From Ryuthela nishihirai (taxonomy: Eukaryota; Arthropoda; Arachnida; Araneae; Heptathelidae): a stretch of DNA of 64,000 bases. Every line of letters begins with the position of its first letter. Position 1 is the stretch's first letter. Positions 33,561 to 45,904 of the stretch are shown piece after piece. Where the stretch lies: assembly GCA_038380435.1 (NCBI GenBank), contig JAWZYU010000011.1, positions 73,715,501-73,779,500 on the forward strand. Reading direction: 5' to 3'. The position numbers and the translations under genes are program-made. Below the pieces are notes generated by a model. It was not told the origin of the DNA and ran no database searches. It saw only the letters and a program-made list of their open reading frames with translations.

Positions 33561-33899
33561 GAAGGAATAGACAGGAATGAGGATTATTGTTACCTATTTA
33601 ATTTCTGCAAAGGACAGTGATTATACCAAAAACAAATATACAGAAAACGTTCTCATGTGGGTATTATTTTTTTTTATGTAATCACTGGACTAGTATTCAC
33701 AAAAAATTAAAACAACTTTGCAAAGCATTAATATTGCCGTTCATCAACTATCAGCAATGTCATCAAATGTCTCTTCATGCAATACCCAGCAACTACCTTT
33801 TTGGAAAAATAAGCACTCCTCAACAAAATGTGAAACTCCATAATGGACTTAGCTGTACTTCAACATCTTTGCACCAGCAAAAAATACGTAAGATCTAAG

Positions 33900-34150
33900 T
33901 TCCTTGCTATATCGTTGAAATTACCTCCATTATTTCATGCAAAGAACATAACATAAATTTAAAGTTCAAGACTAAATTGTTAAAAACAAATTTTAACAGT
34001 GACATTGTTAAAATTAAATATCTTTATACACAATTAGTATTGTAATATGTAATATCATGAAGATGAAGTTGAATATGTAAAATATATTGAACAGCATCAC
34101 AGGGAATGTTCCAACATGTCAGTACTATCAATATTACATGGGGGTAAAAT
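33900..34150. other. Intron sequence, no feature recognised
   Basis: AT-rich sequence up to the tail of the next RTE copy. Nothing identified. Confidence 0.5.
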
Positions 34151-34152
34151 AT

Positions 34153-36162
34153 ATCATCCTCCTCCCCCTCCTCAAGCAGCCATGGTCTATAGAGATCCAA
34201 CCAGACCGTGCAATTTAGTTCTCCAAGCATGTCTGTCCTGAGCTACGTCTGCTGCATCTGGTCACTGCACACCAATATTAATAAGGTCCTGGTTGACACT
34301 GTCTGCCCACCACATCCTAGGTCTCCCCCTCTTTCTGAAGCCTTTAGGCACACTGTTCATAACCCTATTCGCCAATCTTAATTATCCATACGAGCAACAT
34401 GGCCAAACCAACAGAGTCTTTCTCTGCACAATACGCTGCTTAAAGGAGGTTAACAACTCCTTTGCCTAACCTCATCATTAGTTACAAAGCTGAACCACCT
34501 AATGCCCAAGATACTGCGTAAGCATCTAGAATCAAAAGCATCTAGTTTCCTGTTATCTTGTTTACAAAGTGTCCATGTTTCACTGCTATAACTAACCCTA
34601 GAAAGAACCAAACTATTATACAGTCTAATTTTAGTCTTTAGGTGCATACGCCTATTTCTCCACACTCTCCATTGATTCTAAAAATCCTGGCAGCAATCCC
34701 TATTCATCTGTTAATCTCATACCGGACATCACCAGTATCTGCTACATAGCTCCCAAGATAATTAAACTGTGACACTTGCTCAAGACTGCAACCATTCAGA
34801 TTAACTGAATCACAGCCTGCCTGACCAATTTTCATCACTTTAGTTATCTCTCTGTTTATAACCAAACATACTCTAGTACCCATTTCATCAACATCATTTG
34901 ACAAAAGGGCTAAATCATCAGCATAATCTAAATTAGAAATTTTTGTATCTCCAGACCATTTATTAAGGCCAAAATCTTTCCTTTGAAGTGAATTTTGCAT
35001 AACATAATCAATAACCAAACTAAAGAGAAAAGGAGACGAAACACACTGTTGTCAAACACCAGATGTAATGCTAAACCAATTACTACAAGCCTTACCAACT
35101 CTCACACACGATACAGTGTTATGATAGAGAGCTTTCATTATGTAACTAAGTTGTTTTGTATGGCACACATTCTCAAAATAACAACAAATTATGACAATCA
35201 ACAGATTCAAAAGCCTTTTTGGAATGAACAAAGCTGGTAATCAAAGGTTTCTGAAACTCTAAACATTTCTCAAGAATCTGCCTGAGTGAAAATATTTGAT
35301 CTACACATTCCCCTACAATTTCTGAATCCACATTGCTCATCACCATTGACTGTCAACCAGATACTTAATTCTATTAAGCACAATCACACAAAGAACTTTT
35401 CCTGGAACAGAGAGTAGGCTGATACCCCTATAGTTATCACAAGAACTGCAATCACCTTTTTTGAAAATAGGAATAATAATAGCTCTGATAAAATCCTTAG
35501 GGACCATGCCTTTATCATAAAAGATATTCAAAATTTCAGTCATCCAAGTGGTAAATGAAACATTCCCAGCTCTAATATCCTAGCTCTTATATCCTATCTA
35601 ATATCCTCTGCTATCCCAGCTCTAAGTATTTCTGTAGTAATTTCATCTACCCCTGGGGATTTATGAAGTCTAAGTTTAGAAATAGCCAAAATAACTTCAG
35701 ATTGTGTTATAGTGCCAACATTAAATCCACAAATGCATCTATCATCATTGTAAACAATGGGAGTAGAACTAACTACTTGTTTAGAACATCACTGAAATGC
35801 TCAGCCCACCTAGCCATGACAGAATCCTCACCTTCTATAATCTTACCTTTTTTATCCTTCAATCCCTGTATACCTATCCATTTTCTACCACACAAAACAT
35901 TAACTATCTGGTACAGCTCTCTGCTGTTGTGCTCTCTAACTGCTTCCTTGGCTTTGTCAGCCAGGCCATCAAGCCAAAGATTCTTATCAGCAGCTAACTG
36001 ATCCTTTACATGTTTATTAAGCTCTCTGTAATACTTTCTATTAGGACTAGTAGGGTATTGATTAAGGACATTCCTGCAGTTCCTTCTTTCTGAAATAAGC
36101 TCAAGTGCCTTACCACTTGAATAATTCTGCTTCCTCTGCTCCTTTTTTCTTAAAAGAGTACT
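34153..36162 (-). mobile_element. 5'-truncated RTE LINE (copy G)
   Basis: The tail is at the low end (complement of GAGGAGGGGGAGGAGGATGA, a variant of the usual GAT run). RT pieces follow at 34450-35543, including YADDLALL near 34905-34930 and IFKKGD near 35455. The linker ORF (35773 to about 36160) includes NSRELYQIVNVLCGRKW and stays in frame through GIQGLKDKKGK. It has several frameshifts and a CTCTAATATCCTA-type expansion at 35570-35625. It ends abruptly at 36162 inside the endonuclease-linker region. Confidence 0.88.
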
Positions 36163-36256
36163 GCCTCCTCCTGCAACCTTCTCTGAGCCCCCAGGGTTCT
36201 TGTGAGTTGGCCATTTAGTCCATTGTGTGCTAAAAAGTGCTGCTGAGAAGTAAAAT
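36163..36256 (+). repeat. Dispersed repeat (SINE-like family 2) fragment
   Basis: TTCTTGTGAGTTGGCCATTT and CCATTGTGTGC...AAAAAGTGC match the 3' part of the 45905-46275 copy. Confidence 0.6.
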
Positions 36257-36419
36257 AACCCACTGTTATGGGGTGGATGTGCAAATTTAGAGAAAGAGGG
36301 CATAGCATTGAACACTTCCCTTGTGTAGGATGATCGAAGAAGGAATAAAAGAGCAAGGATGATAAAAATAAAGTTGTTAACAAAATTTATGACAGGTTGA
36401 GGAAAAAACAGAAGGATAC

Positions 36420-37100
36420 CTGTGAATGAGAGAACCATCGCTGCTGTTTGTGAACTCATTAAGGAAAACTCGCACATCACCATTGAGGTAATAAGTTAGA
36501 TGTCAGTGTATTGGTTGGCAGTGTGGAAACAATTATTCATCAACATTTAAAATTTCAAAAGATCTGTGCCAAATGAGTTATCCAACAAACTGTCAGAACA
36601 GCAAAAAATGGCCAAAGTTGACTCATGTAAGGAGATGCTGGCAGTTTGAACCTAGTGGCCCCAAACAGTTAACAGACATTGCCACAGATGACGAGACATG
36701 GTTTTATCATTATATAACTCCCAGAAAGATCAAAAACTATGTTTGGATTTGTGAAGATAGGCAAGGCTTTGTTCAAGGACTATGATTGTTCAGAATTTTT
36801 TCAATTCCCATTTACCTGAAAAAAAAGATGTAAATGGCCAACACTACACCAACAAGGGATGAAGGAACAGCATCCAACAACAGGCACATCAATGGTTCTC
36901 CTTCATGACAATATCAGTTCTCACAAAACCTGGCAAGTTACAGCCTATCTAGAGCAGGAAAAAATCAAGCAGCATGTCTGCAACTTTGCATAGATGTTGG
37001 AGGAATAATATGAATGACAGTAAAAGTTTGGTTGAGGTTAAGTTGAATGATTTTTGTTCGGAGGATGCATGTCAAGAATATTTTGAACACCCCTCGTACT
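36420..37100 (+). pseudogene. Mariner-like transposase pseudogene, second copy
   Basis: Same family as the 12-kb copy: NERTIAAVCELIKENSHIT, then VPNELSNKLSEQQKMAKVDS and CKEMLAV, and an IATDDETWFYHYITPRKIKN segment (36684). The part with the third catalytic Asp is deleted; after SRKKSSS the text jumps to the C-terminal region. It ends with TTTTGAACACCCCTCGTACT, a mariner-type end. Confidence 0.8.
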
Positions 37101-37779
37101 ACACACTATTAAAAACGTTTTATCACTTTCATAAAAGCTTTCAACCTCCATAATTCCTCAGAAACTTGACATCCTGGTCCCTCCTATGGATTTCCCTCAG
37201 GCTACCCCAAGTTGAATTAAATATATGTATATAGTGTAGATACATATATATCTAACAGAACCTGAGTATGAGTTTAAAAGCAATTTTATTTTTTCACTTC
37301 AAAAGCCCATTCACATTCAAAAGCCAAAATCACATTCAAAAGCCCACTTCAAAAGCCATTGAATTTCAGTGGAAAAGCTGCTTGTAAAACATAAAAGAGA
37401 TAAAATGCAAACCTATTAATATAACAGTTATTTTCACAACATTTATATCCTCATTTTAAAACAACCTACATCAAACCACTAGAATGTTTATTGTGTCATT
37501 AGTTCATTACTTATCCAGACCTCAATTTGTCCACATAAACTCTCATTATGGTCACACATATACCAAACACAACATATACCAAGGGAAGAAATTTGTGGAA
37601 GAAATCCTACAAAATGTATTATTGAGGTCCTTAATGGAACCCATGCATAATGTTTCTTTCCTCAAATAATGTGGTGAAAAGTGAGTTAAAGCAAGTTTAA
37701 ACATTGCAAAATTCAAATTAATTTAGTCATTAATCATATTATAGTAGAGATATATAAATCAAAAATAAACATTCTTTAC
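37100..37779. other. Intron sequence next to an NCBP1 exon
   Basis: A small direct repeat of the motif CATTCAAAAGCC (37305-37350) is the only structure seen. Confidence 0.5.
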
Positions 37780-37899
37780 CATCATCTTCCTGAAGAGGAT
37801 TCGGCAGATCTTTGATAAGAAGCAATGCTTCTTCGGGAGTGCATTTTTCCTTAATAGCAGACATCAATTGCTGAGCTATTGCTGCTCCAGGCAATGATG
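37780..37899 (-). CDS. NCBP1: NCBP1 internal exon, third in window
   Basis: This 120-base exon reads two leading bases, 39 codons and one trailing base. It encodes SLPGAAIAQQLMSAIKEKCT and then PEEALLLIKDLPNPLQEDD. It matches CBP80 SLPGHSVALCL and the ILKDVPNP motif, which is followed by an acidic run in homologues. The acceptor is CATATAG and the donor is GTAAAG, the weakest of the six donors. The previous intron (about 16.2 kb) holds an old RTE, a Tc1, a hAT fragment, a mariner and the twin-primed RTE. The next intron (about 21.2 kb) is the largest seen. The acidic run is shorter than in vertebrates, which may be ordinary variation between lineages. Confidence 0.93.
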
Positions 37900-38396
37900 C
37901 TATATGAAGGAAGTACAATCATATATGTGTTACAAACTGCAGTAAAATAGTAATCATTTACAAAAGCAAATTAAAGAAACTAAACTGTCCAAAATATTAA
38001 AAAATTACATACTGCAATATACATGAAAAAATTTATTCTCTAAAGATACTTTTAAAGTATGTATCATTTACAGTTTTTAAAAGCCAACCGTGGCAAAATA
38101 ATAAGCACTAGTGTTAACAAATAAGCTGGAAAGAAATGACACATCACTGTAACAGTTCTGGATGCTAGCATGCCAAAAAAGGTTTTAAGTAGTCAAGACC
38201 TATATCAAAGTGCATATGGGGATATAATACCTTATGATGAAAGATGAACTAGATAGGGCTGTATAAATTAATGTATCTTAAGAAGAATGTTAGTCCTGTC
38301 AATCCTTGTATGCCAGTCCGTTTTCTACCACATAAAACATTAACTATCTGGTACAGCTCTCTGCTGTTGTGCTGCCTAACTGCTTCCTCAGCTTTG

Positions 38397-39806
38397 TCAG
38401 CCAAGCCAAAGATTTTTATCAGTAGCTAACTGATCCTTTACACGTTTATTAAGCTCTCTGTAATCTTTTCTATTAGGACTAGTAGGGTACTGATTAAGGA
38501 CATTCTTGCAATTCCTTCTTTCTGAAATAAGCTCAATTGCCTTGTCACTTAAATAATTCTGCCTCCTCTGCTCCTTTTTTCCTAAAAGAGTACTGTTAGT
38601 TTCCAAAAAAGCCTGTTTAAAATGGCCCCATTCTTCCTCAACTTCAGTATTAAGCAAACCATGACCGTCATAATGACTAAGTAACCTATCATGGTAAGCT
38701 TTAGCTATAACTGGGTCATTCAGAGCTTCAGTATTAAAGGTAAATTTTTTAACTCTAGCACAACACTTTTTAAGTTTAAGTTGCAAGACACTTTTAACAA
38801 GGTAATGGTCAGATCCAATTTCAGCTCCCCTATATGCCCTGGTATTTCTAACAGAACTAGCCCATTTGCTGTTAATTAATATATAATCAATCATATTCCT
38901 ATGCAGCCCATCAGGTGAAACCCATGTGTATTTATGTATGTCGCAGTGTTTGTAATATGTGTTAGTTATTCTGAAACCATTGAGTTTACTTACCTGTAGG
39001 AGACGTTGCCCATTGCCATTGCAGCTACCAATACCAAAAGGACCTATTACTCCTCCCCAAAGGTCAGAGTCGGTACCAACTTTGGCATTGAAGTCACCAA
39101 GAACAAGGGTAATATCTCCTTTCTTGACAGAATTCAAAATGTCCTGAAGTTGTCCGTAAAACCTATCCTTCTCATCCTCATCAGCATCCTCAGTGGGGGC
39201 ATAACAGCACATAACATTCAAGTTTTTAATGCTTGTCTGAAATTTTGCTGTAAGAAACCTTTCATTAATGCACTCATATCCTAGAAGAGCATCACTAGCA
39301 TGTCTGCTGAGCAGCAGACCCACGCCTTGGTGATGCTTTCCATCCTCCCTCCCTGTAAAGAGAAATTTAAAGTTATTTTTAAGTATCTCACCTTTACCTG
39401 TCCATCTGGTCTCTTGCAAGCCTAGAATATCTAGGTTATAGCGCTGGAATTCCTGCACGAGGACATCAAGAGAATAATCTCTATGTAATGTCCTCACGTT
39501 CCACGTTCCTGCAGAAAGAAAATGATTAGTAGGATTTTTAAAGAAATTAGGTTTATTGAGATTGGTAGGGCCAACAATATCAAACAGCCCCCTGATCGCA
39601 GGCATGGGGCAAAGACCCGTTCCTCCTCCGCTAAAGGCTAAAGTCACTGATGCTGGTAGGAACTTCAGGCACCACCTTTTCAAGTGGACTTTTTCAAGAG
39701 CCACATGGCCTGCCTGAGACGCATTACTCCAGTTTAGGCTTGACGATGCCCAACTAGCTAAGTAAGGTTCAGGTACCTGCGATGGCCTCTGATTAGGATT
39801 ATCCAC
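38397..39806 (-). pseudogene. RTE endonuclease ORF, 469 codons (inverted segment)
   Basis: The frame encodes the N-terminal half of the RTE protein. The apurinic-type endonuclease has GTWNVRTL, LQETRW, the GVGLLLSRH region, CCYAPTEDAD, LVLGDFNAKVG, DYILINSKW and GSDHYLV in order, containing the expected Asn, Glu, Asp, Asn and Asp-His catalytic positions. This enzyme nicks the target DNA. A linker with NRKDYRELNKRVKDQL follows. The frame ends early at NLWLG because an 8-base deletion between two GGCTTG repeats (near 38405) shifts it before the LADKAEEAV segment. The initiator Met is in a region that other copies also have open, so the exact start is uncertain. Confidence 0.88.
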
Positions 39807-40023
39807 CAGCTGATATAAGGTATCCCATGCCTCTGTTCACTTAGAGCTGGCAACCCAGAAGCAAACAGAAAACACAGCGGCAGACTCTCCCTCAACAGAG
39901 GCCCACCAGTGCAGCAAGTCCAGGATCCATAATCAAGCTCAAATCCATAAACAAGTCCAGTCTAGTAGGTATAAAGGATTGAAGGATAAATAAGGTAAGG
40001 TTATAGAAGGTGAGGATTCTCTC

Positions 40024-41637
40024 ATGGCTAGGTGGGCTGAGCATTTCAGTGATGTTCTAAACAATGTGGTTAGTTCTACTCCCATTGTTTGTAATGATGA
40101 TAGATGCATTGGCAGCTTTAATGTTGGCCCTATAACACAATCTGAAGTTAGTTTGGCTATCTCTAAACTGAAACTTCATAAATCCCCAGGGGTAGATGAA
40201 ATTACTACAGAAATGCTCAGAGCTGGGAATGTTTTGGTTATCACTTGGATGACTGAAATTTTGAATAACTTTTATGATAAAGGCATGGTTCCTAAAGATT
40301 TTACCAGAGCTATTATTATCCCTATTTTCAAAAAAGGTGATCGCAGTTCTTTTGATAACTATAGTGGTATCAGCCTACTCTCTGTTCCAGGTAAAGTTCT
40401 TTCCATGATTGTGCTTAATAGAATTAAGAATCTGGTTGACAGGCAATTGCGTGATGAGCAATGTGGATTCAGAAGTGGTAGGGGATGTGTGGATCAGATA
40501 TTTTCACTTAGGCAGATTCTTGAGAAATGTTTAGAGTTTCAGAAACCTTTGGTTGCTAGCTTTGTTGATTTCAAAAAGGCTTTCGACTCTGCTGATCGTC
40601 ATAATTTGTGGTTGATTGTGAGATCAGATGGTATACCAGACAAGTTAGTTAACATAATGAAAGCTCTCTATAATAACACTGAGTCATGTGTGAGAGTTGG
40701 TAAGTCTTGTAGCAATTGGTTTAGCATTGCTTCTGGTGTTCGACAAGGGTGCATTTTGTCTCCTTTTCTCTTTAGTTTGGTTGTTGATTATGTTATGCGA
40801 AATTCACTTCGAGGGAAAGATTTTGGCCTTAAATGGGCTGGAGATACGAAAATTTCTGATTTAGATTATGCTGATGATTTAGCCCTTTTGGCAAATGATG
40901 TTGATGAGATGAACTCTTTCATTCGAGCTGTTGATGAGACTGGTAGTAGAGTAGGTTTGGTTATAAACAGAGAGAAAACTAAAGTGATGAAAATTGGTCA
41001 GGCAGGCTGTGATTCAGTTAATCTGAATGGTTGCAGTCTTGAGAAGGTGTCACAGTTTAATTATCTTGGGAGCTATGTAACTGATACTGGTGATGTGCGG
41101 CATGAGATTAACAGACGAGTAGGTATTGCTGCCGGGACTTTTAAGAATCTATGGAGATTGTGGAGAAATAGGCGTATACACCTAAAGACTAAAATTAGAC
41201 TGTATAATAGTTTGGTTCTTTCTAGGGTTAGTTATGGTAGTGAAACTTGGACGCTGTGTAAACAAGATAACAGGAAACTAGATGCTTTTGATTCTAGATG
41301 CTTACGCAGTATCTTGGGTATTAGGTGGTTTAACTTTGTAACTAATGATGAGGTTAGGCAAAGGAGTCTGCAACCTCCTTTAAGCAGCATATTGTGCAGA
41401 GAGAGACTCCGCTGGTTTGGCCATGTTGCCCGTATGGATAATTATAGATTGGCGAATAGGGTTATGAACAGTGTGCCTAGAGGCCTCAGAAGGAGGGGGA
41501 GACCTAGGTTGCGGTGGGCAGACAATGTCAAACAGGACCTTGTTAGAATTGGTGTGCAGTGGCCGGATGCAGCAGATGTAGTTCAGGACAGATATGCTTG
41601 GAGAATTAAACTGCGTGGTCTGGTTGGACCTCCGTAG
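40024..41637 (+). pseudogene. RTE reverse transcriptase ORF, 537 codons
   Basis: This is the longest ORF in the window. It carries VDEITTEMLRAG, IIPIFKKGDRSS, FRSGRGCVDQIFSLRQ, VASFVDFKKAFDSA (motif A), SGVRQGCILSPFLFSL (motif B), DLDYADDLALLAND (catalytic), NREKTKVMKIGQ, FNYLGSYVTDTG, then the C-terminal SYGSETWTLCKQDNRKL, RWFGHVARMDNYRL and RGRPRLRW, ending GLVGPP. All expected RT motifs are intact. A TAA replaces Gln in the segment upstream (KDK-stop-GKVIEG), and the endonuclease half is inverted away. It therefore cannot produce the full protein. Such genes are often misannotated as host genes. Confidence 0.9.
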
Positions 41638-41647
41638 CCCATGGCTG

Positions 41648-41675
41648 CTTGAGGATGATGATGATGATGATGATG
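41648..41675 (+). repeat. (GAT)n tail of the twin-primed RTE
   Basis: GCTTGAGGATGATGATGATG and further GAT units directly precede the target duplication. A simple-repeat tail is usual for RTE-clade LINEs. Confidence 0.9.
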
Positions 41676-41989
41676 AGTCCTGTCATGAAGAAGTTACTCC
41701 GCGGTAGCTATATTAATTCATTTTAAATGATCAAGAAGTGATTATTCATCTATATGTTAGGTTATACGCTGAAAGCACCATATTCCAAGATTACAGCATG
41801 TTCTGTCCTTGAACCCTTATGCTGCTAAGATCTTCAAAAATTGCATTCACGAAAGCTTGAGCACATGGCTAGGCCATAAATGATAAACTGTGTTATTAGT
41901 ATCACAAAAAAAAAATAAAGTTTGAACTAACTTTTTTTTATTTATAAATATTATATAAAATAGACATTTTATATAATTTTAAGTTAGGA

Positions 41990-42110
41990 GTTGAGTAAAC
42001 TTGTGTATGTTAGTTTTGTTTTTGTTTTTAGAGTGTGGGAACCCACAGGAGATGGGCTCCCACACTCTAAAACAAAAACAAAACTAACTCACACAAGTTA
42101 ACTCTCCTAC
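41990..42110. repeat. Long imperfect hairpin
   Basis: AACTTGTGTATGTTAGTTTT and the following TGTTTTTGTTTTTAGAGTGT-GGGA pair with the inverse at 42056-42098. Stem about 45 bp, loop about 15 bases (CACAGGAGA). Outer parts (GGAGTTGAG/CTCAAC-like) extend it imperfectly. Possibly a MITE; no target duplication seen. Confidence 0.7.
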
Positions 42111-42119
42111 ACTCCTCAA

Positions 42120-44000
42120 CTAGCTGACACACAGCTCCAGTGAGTTAATTCAGTTGTTTATTAAACATCTGACCATCTGTGTTCTCAATAAAATGAAGTT
42201 CGATGCCAAGGGAATATTTTCTTTATTGGAGGAGTTCAGTGATCTGCACAAAAATACAGCCATATACGTTTTTGTTTCATTTTAATATATTTTGCAATCA
42301 AAAATTACTTTAGTGTTTCTAAATTTATTTTTATCTATTATTGGATATATTTTACAAAAAAATACAAAAAGAAAAATCAATATTTCTTTTCTCATGATCA
42401 ACAATGTCATAGGAGCTTCATATCAATAAGCAAACATCTGGTTTCACTTTGAAACTTTTAATTGCATGTGTTAGGGTGTACAGATAGATATTTATATTGT
42501 TCAAAGAAATAAACAGTCTACAGAATTAAATTAAAATTATTCTATAAATAAAGTACGTGCTATACTAGTTATGTGGTATCAGAAAAAACAATCAGCTCAT
42601 TGATGACTAATGGAGTAAATTGATAGTGTATATCAGCAAGATGAAGGTCAAGATAATTAGCCATATCTGCATTGGCTTCATTACTGTGATCTTCTTGAGA
42701 CAACCTCTTCAGTTGCACAAGGAGGGAAAATCTGGAGTGCATGCTGTTCCTCATCAGAGCTGGAGATTTCACATGTCTAGTTGCTGCTTCTCACTCATTG
42801 GGAACTGAGAGTTCTTTGGTGCTGTGGTGTTATTAATAAGCACTCTACTGCCTTGGTGATAGTTGCTGTGGCATGAGTCATTGCATGTCAGATGATTCTG
42901 AACTTCATGCTCCTGAGTGCACTGAGCTGGTTGATTATACAAGATAACTGTGACTAGGCATTGCTAGACGTTTCATGCCATCTGCTTTGGCACGTCATCA
43001 GACAAGTACTGTTCTTGGCAGTAAGATGTATTGGAAATACGATGCACTTAATCAATGTATGTGTCATGCCCACATTTTCTGAAATGTGGACCTGACATAT
43101 TTAGGACTTGATTGTTTTTGCCATTTTATTGTTTACATTGTCCTCCCTGATCTTACTTGATTCTTCAGTCTTTGCTTCCCCAGCACTCATGCCATCAAAG
43201 AGAAACTCCTCCAGGCCACTGTGTTCCTGAACATTCAGTGTGGATTCAAGATGGGCAGTCACCAGGACCTCTTTATGTGAACCCCTCCCCCCCTCCCGAC
43301 TCTGTCACTGTCCAAAGAGGGAAGCTAGTGATATCTACTTTGTCCTACTCCAATTTCTGCCGCACAAACTGCAAGTTACCATTTTTTTCGTCCTTCCAGC
43401 ACATGCACCCATTGTCTCATGCTGTTAAATTAGAGGCATGCTTTAATGTGTGGCTCTCTACTGGGACTAATCTCAGCTCACCTTTTTATCTCCATACTGA
43501 GGAAAATAGAAAGGAGGCAAGTCTGAAAGAATGGACTGATTAACTAAGTCCTCCAAATGAAAGGAGAGTAAAAGGCATGAATCTAACTAGGACTTTTCGT
43601 AACCACTGTGGCTTTAGGAGAATGGGGGTATATACATTTTTGTCCTGTTTTTGTCCCCTACGTTAATTGAAAGCTTTATGCCAAGCCTGGTCTGGCCCTA
43701 AGCCACAATGCATTGAATTTTTGCCACTTATGCACTTGTCACCACTCACTTTAGCACTATTGAGTAACTTTTGAATTAATAAATATAAATTTAAAATGAA
43801 AAAAAAAGAGTAAAGCCTTGCAATTTCCTTTTAAAAAAGCTTAGAAATTTTTACTCATTTGCTGCTGCTTTCTTTTTTTAATTTTCATAATTTTCTTTAC
43901 CCCAATTAAACATTTTTTATTTTTGGTATAAACGTAGTAAAGGGCCAAAAGTTTCCAGCCCAAACATGTTAGAACAAAAATTGACAGGTCTAATTCTATC
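42120..44000. other. Intron sequence, no feature recognised
   Basis: Short ORFs at 43157-43543 and 42569-42772 have no recognised motif. No long hairpin or window-internal repeat match was found. Confidence 0.5.
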
Positions 44001-44029
44001 AATCACCCACCCTATGTTTTGTTGCACTG

Positions 44030-45045
44030 CAGTTAAAATTTTGCAGCTCTAACATCAGTAGCACTCCAGCTAGCATTGCAGACAGAAGTACTGTTGCCCA
44101 ATGTTTTAAAATGTTTAAACTTGAGTATCGCACGGTAATTAAATTTTTGATGAAAGAAGGTAAGCCCTGCAGAAATTAAATGTTTAGATTTAAAATTTTT
44201 TAATTTAGAAAAAATTTAATTTTAAAACAGGGATTCTGCTGGTCAACTTTAAGGAACGAAATACTAGTTACTGGTGAATATTATGCATCATTAATGTACA
44301 AATTGAAGGATACCATCAAAGAGAAATGCTGAGGAAAGCTGTCCCGGGGAGTGAGGTTATTGCACGATGATGTGCCAGTGCACACTTTGTGACAACATAT
44401 AACTCTGCTACAACTCACTCTGTGAACTCTAACTCCAACTCCTCTACTAACTCATCTACTTACTACTCTAACTCTGTGACCACATGTCACTGCTATATCA
44501 TGCATTGTACAAAAGGCCCGCATATATCATGTTGCACGCTGGGAAAGACATTTACATAAAATGACGAGCATGCAAGCTATGATGCAAGAGAGGGCGTGTC
44601 CTTATACACACGCACTTTAGCAGGTGACAATCGAAAGATCGCAGTTGCGCATATGCAACTCCTATGTGAACTATGTGATGCCAAAAATAAAATTCAAATT
44701 ACCAAAATGATAAATATAATGTAAATTAAGCAAAACTGGTTGAGGCAAAGTAAAAGTGAATGAGGGGGCATCACAACTTCAGTTACTGCAAAGGCTGCAA
44801 TTCAGCAATGTGGTTTCCAGGAATTAAATTGCCCACCATACAGCCCCAACCTAGCCCCTAGCGACTATTTTTTGTTTTCAAAATTGAAGTCGGATCTGCA
44901 TGAGAAAAAATTTACAAGTCATTTCTGCAGTTTTAGACTATTTTAAGGACAAAAATTCAGATTATTTTTTCAGTATTATAGAAAAGTTAATTAGTCGTTC
45001 TAAAAAATGTAATGAAATAAAGGGTGATTATATTGAAAAATAAAA
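44030..45045 (+). pseudogene. Mariner-like transposase pseudogene (different subfamily)
   Basis: Pieces: MFKLEYRTVIKFLMKEG (44110), then TGEYYASLMYKLKDTIKEK (44270) and RLLHDDVPVHTL (44355, second catalytic Asp), and QQCGFQELNCPPYSPNLAPS followed by DYFLFSKLKSDL (44800-44900, third catalytic region). It ends KGDYIEK-like at 45030. About 370 bp of unrelated DNA interrupts it between the second and third motifs (44395-44770), and much of the N-terminal half is missing. Confidence 0.8.
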
Positions 45046-45099
45046 ATTATTGTTTGATTCTATTACCTCTTTAATACCCTTGGACCAGAAACTTTCAGC

Positions 45100-45375
45100 A
45101 GTACTATGTAGCATGATTTATTTCTGTTGATTGGTTATTTTTCCAAAAAATTCTAGTGACTAGTCATCTCTTTTGTATATATTTTATTTTCAGAAATCCA
45201 GAATTAAATGCTGATTAATTTTAGCATACAACATGCCATAATTTTTTTCATTAGTTATTTGGCAAAAAAGTTCTAAAGTTGCTTTTTTTTTTTGACTGAA
45301 CACAGTTGAAAAAATGCTTAGACACAGGGTACAATTCAATTTTTCAGGCCTGGCATGGTAAAGGTTTAATAAATG
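45100..45375 (+). mobile_element. R1 TTAA-family right-end fragment
   Basis: CAGAAATCCAGAATTAAATG, CATACAACATGCC and TTTTTCAGGCCTGGCATGGT match 15690-15870. The end is degraded (AAAGGTTTAA instead of AAGGGTTAA). Confidence 0.65.
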
Positions 45376-45904
45376 CAACTGGCAGTTTATCACTATAGAA
45401 TTTAGATACTTTTGCAGCTGATTTAATTTTACTACAGTACAAATTGCCTCAAAACAATATAATAAATAGGCTTTGACAGACTGAAGGTAACTTTCCAACT
45501 ACTATTACAATTATGAGAAACCAAATATACTATATAAAATATGTCTAAAAACAACAAGTGATAACAGATGTGTTTCACACTACACAAATGGTCCTCTATT
45601 TTACGGATGGGTGTCATCATACAAAGGTAACTGATAATCACATTCAATGAGGCACTGTGTAGTAGGGAGAGGGGCAATTCTGTATTATATAACTATCTTA
45701 AATATTTATAATAAGCTTTTCCATAACCAACTGAAAATGCAAAGATGGAAATTATAACTTTGGTCAATTTATAATGGGTAAATTTAAATTTCTGATTGGC
45801 TATAATAACTCTTCCTCCCCATTTTCAATTGTTTGTTATGGAAAATTTTATTACAGTAATTTAAGAGAGTAAGTTATTTAACACAGATATTGTCCCACTC
45901 TCTT

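Larger units (their letters stand above)
38302..41675 (+). mobile_element. Young RTE LINE with inverted 5' half (copies H and I, one insertion)
   Basis: 38302-39968 is the 5' part of the element on the minus strand; 39969-41675 is the 3' part on the plus strand, ending in (GAT)n. Both halves break at the same point of the element (the GTATAC...GGATTGA linker). The direct repeats AGTCCTGTCA at 38292-38301 and 41676-41685 flank the whole. This is the signature of a single insertion with 5' inversion by twin priming. Compared with the 56.5-kb copy about 215 bp of the 5' untranslated region are missing. Confidence 0.92.

Noticed and set aside
35773..36483. 236-codon minus ORF as a fusion gene
   Set aside because: Its C-terminal part is RTE linker and its N-terminal part runs into an unrelated repeat; the open frame is accidental.
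38397..39806. Endonuclease ORF as a host gene (such proteins are often labelled craniofacial development protein 2-like)
   Set aside because: It is the endonuclease half of the same LINE insertion.
40024..41637. Long RT ORF as a host gene
   Set aside because: All motifs are those of an RTE LINE reverse transcriptase and it lies in a transposon with tail and target duplication.
43157..43543. 128-codon plus ORF as a gene
   Set aside because: Composition is random-like (many Pro, Ser, Cys, His) and no motif is seen.
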